From an uncultured Bacteroidota bacterium (GTDB lineage: Bacteria; Bacteroidota; Bacteroidia; Flavobacteriales; Flavobacteriaceae), in assembly GCA_902554655.1 (NCBI GenBank), contig CACDPE010000009.1, forward strand, positions 1 through 43,714: DNA of 43,714 nucleotides, given 5' to 3'. The position numbers and the translations under genes are program-made. Positions 42,319 through 43,714 of the stretch are shown here, piece after piece. Within the stretch, counting starts at the first letter, position 1, and the number at the start of each line of letters is the position of its first letter. The notes under the pieces were generated by a model, which was not told where the DNA came from, ran no database searches, and worked only from the letters and a program-made list of their open reading frames with translations.

Positions 42319-43714
42319 TTAATTGTATGATTTTAATTCTTCTTCTTTAATAAAGTTAATTAATTTCTCAATATCCATTTCTCCAACTTCTTTACCTCCT
42401 TTTGCTCTTAATGATATTGTTTGATTATTAACTTCTTTATCACCAATTATTCCCATAAATGGAATCTTTGATTTTTCTGCTTCTCTAATTTTTTTTCCTA
42501 CCGTTTCATTTCTTAAATCATAGGTTGCGCGAATTTCGGACTTTTCTAATAAATTTGAAACTTTTTGAGTGTAATTTTTATGTGTATCTCCAACTGCTAT
42601 CAATTTAATTTGATTTGTAGCTAACCAAAGAGGAAAAATCCCGCCCGTATGTTCAATTAATATTGCTATAAACCTTTCAAGACTTCCGAAAGGTGCTCTA
42701 TGGATCATTACAGGTCTTACAAGCTCATTGTTTTGATTTTTATATAACAGATCAAATCTTTCAGGCAAATTGTAATCTACTTGTATTGTTCCTAGCTGCC
42801 ATTCGCGATTAAGTGCATCCTTTACCATAAAATCTAGTTTTGGACCATAAAATGCAGCCTCTCCATACTCAATCCTATAATTTAAATCTTTCTCTTCAGT
42901 TGCCTCAATAATTGCATCTTCAGCTATTTTCCAAATTTCTTCTGATCCGATGTATTTTTCCTTATTTTCTTTATCTCTTAGAGAAATTTGAGCAGTAAAA
43001 TCTTCAAAACCTAATGATTTAAATACGTGGAGAACTAAATCAATAACATTTTTAAACTCTAGTACTAGTTGATCTTCAGCACAAAAAATATGCGCATCAT
43101 CTTGAGTAAAACCTCTAACTCTAGTTAAACCGTGTAATTCACCACTTTGTTCATATCTGTACACAGTTCCAAATTCAGCATATCTTTTTGGTAAATCTCT
43201 GTAGCTCCATTGTTGAGAATTAAAAATTTCACAATGATGAGGACAATTCATAGGTTTAAGTAAAAATTCTTCATCTATATTTGGAGTTTTAATTGGGTGA
43301 AAACTGCTTTCACCATATTTTTCATAATGACCAGAAATTTCATACAACTTTTTATTTCCAATATGTGGCGAAATTACCATTTCATATCCAGCATTTTTTT
43401 GAGCTTTTTTTAAAAAATTTTCAAGTCTTTCTCTAAGTTCAGCTCCAGCTGGAAGCCAGAGAGGTAGACCTTGACCGACTTTGCTTGAGAAAGTAAAAAG
43501 ATTCATTTTTTTTCCAATAACTCTATGATCTCTTTTTTTTGCTTCTTCAATTAATTGGAGATATTCATTTAATAGTTTTTCTTTAGGAAATGAAATACCA
43601 TAGATTCTAGTTAGTTGCTTATTGTTTTCGTTGCCTCTCCAGTAAGCGCCAGCTACATTTAAAAGTTTTACACTTTTAATAAGTTTTGTATTTAAAAGAT
43701 GACCACCACGACAT
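42319..43714 (-). CDS. thrS: Threonyl-tRNA synthetase (5' end outside the window)
   Basis: It charges tRNA-Thr and edits serine mistakes. The visible 464 residues run from CRGGHLLN in the editing domain (its Cys is the last full codon) through the class II core to the anticodon-binding domain. The core has [29 protein letters not shown] (zinc Cys), [20 protein letters not shown] (zinc His) and [14 protein letters not shown] (zinc His). The C-terminal part has LIAVGD and [15 protein letters not shown]. Full-length flavobacterial ThrS is near 648 residues, so about 185 are missing. The stop is two bases before infC. Confidence 0.97.
   Translation of the reverse strand, partial: CRGGHLLNTKLIKSVKLLNVAGAYWRGNENNKQLTRIYGISFPKEKLLNEYLQLIEEAKKRDHRVIGKKMNLFTFSSKVGQGLPLWLPAGAELRERLENFLKKAQKNAGYEMVISPHIGNKKLYEISGHYEKYGESSFHPIKTPNIDEEFLLKPMNCPHHCEIFNSQQWSYRDLPKRYAEFGTVYRYEQSGELHGLTRVRGFTQDDAHIFCAEDQLVLEFKNVIDLVLHVFKSLGFEDFTAQISLRDKENKEKYIGSEEIWKIAEDAIIEATEEKDLNYRIEYGEAAFYGPKLDFMVKDALNREWQLGTIQVDYNLPERFDLLYKNQNNELVRPVMIHRAPFGSLERFIAILIEHTGGIFPLWLATNQIKLIAVGDTHKNYTQKVSNLLEKSEIRATYDLRNETVGKKIREAEKSKIPFMGIIGDKEVNNQTISLRAKGGKEVGEMDIEKLINFIKEEELKSYN

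Noticed and set aside
1-43714. CRISPR arrays, insertion sequences, prophage, toxin-antitoxin or defence genes
   Set aside because: No repeat-spacer pattern, transposase, integrase, phage structural gene or known defence domain was seen on either strand.

Overview
The window is a dense, strongly AT-rich (about 70% A+T by eye) bacterial chromosome segment, almost certainly from a streamlined marine member of the Flavobacteriia (Bacteroidota). The evidence is family-level. CarB is short and has no C-terminal allosteric domain. Transketolase is split into two genes. DUF4290, a START-like/aminotransferase-IV/YqgE trio, DUF2911 and FKBP lipoprotein genes are present. Shine-Dalgarno sequences are almost absent, and promoters follow the Bacteroidota pattern (TTG, 18-21 nt, TAnnTTTG). 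Zeaxanthin-type carotenoid genes and two photolyase-family genes suggest life in sunlit water. Very little DNA is non-coding and no gap exceeds about 125 bp.

Layout. 1-170: end of rpmH and its terminator. 191-4153 (+): carB and rmuC. 4150-7392 (-): a DUF6580 membrane protein, purB, a carboxypeptidase-regulatory-like secreted protein and rdgB. 7435-12398 (+): priA, rpsF-rpsR-rplI and hisS, facing tRNA-Met(CAT). 12576-13802 (+): a START-like protein and a class IV aminotransferase. 13789-15805 (-): yqgE, fmt and a NadR-like ATPase. 15860-18133 (+): DUF493, DUF4290 and murA. 18135-22324 (-): a five-gene, end-overlapping photolyase cluster (SRPBCC, SDR, class I photolyase, PF04244 photolyase relative, TIGR03643). 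22358-23215 (+): DUF2911. 23201-26243 (-): DUF2520, kdsC, an unannotated 27-residue membrane peptide and an SSS symporter. 26305-26709 (+): ndk. 26716-28094 (-): recF and DUF721. 28183-29407 (+): a TPR membrane protein and ribH. 29400-32320 (-): tRNA-Lys, tRNA-Leu, crtI, crtB and crtZ, apparently one unit. 32395-32952 (+): aroK, facing a phosphoribosyltransferase. 33496-34389 (+): an FKBP lipoprotein. 34386-36189 (-): the two transketolase halves. 36312-41134 (+): tgt, an LptF/G permease, accA and dnaB. 41140-43714 (-): thrS (5' end outside the window), infC, rpmI and rplT.

Most genes are housekeeping: translation, nucleotide, peptidoglycan, LPS, lipid and cofactor synthesis, and DNA replication or repair. 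I see no CRISPR array, insertion sequence, prophage or recognisable defence system. The points most worth a second look are: the 27-residue membrane ORF wedged exactly between kdsC and the symporter; the photolyase operon, whose PF04244 member lacks the usual Fe-S cysteine pattern and whose SDR lacks the catalytic tyrosine; MurA with Asp for the catalytic Cys; Tgt without its three zinc cysteines; the carotenoid operon that appears to read through from tRNA genes; a set of probably leaderless promoters; and ten convergent gene pairs that all overlap or nearly touch.
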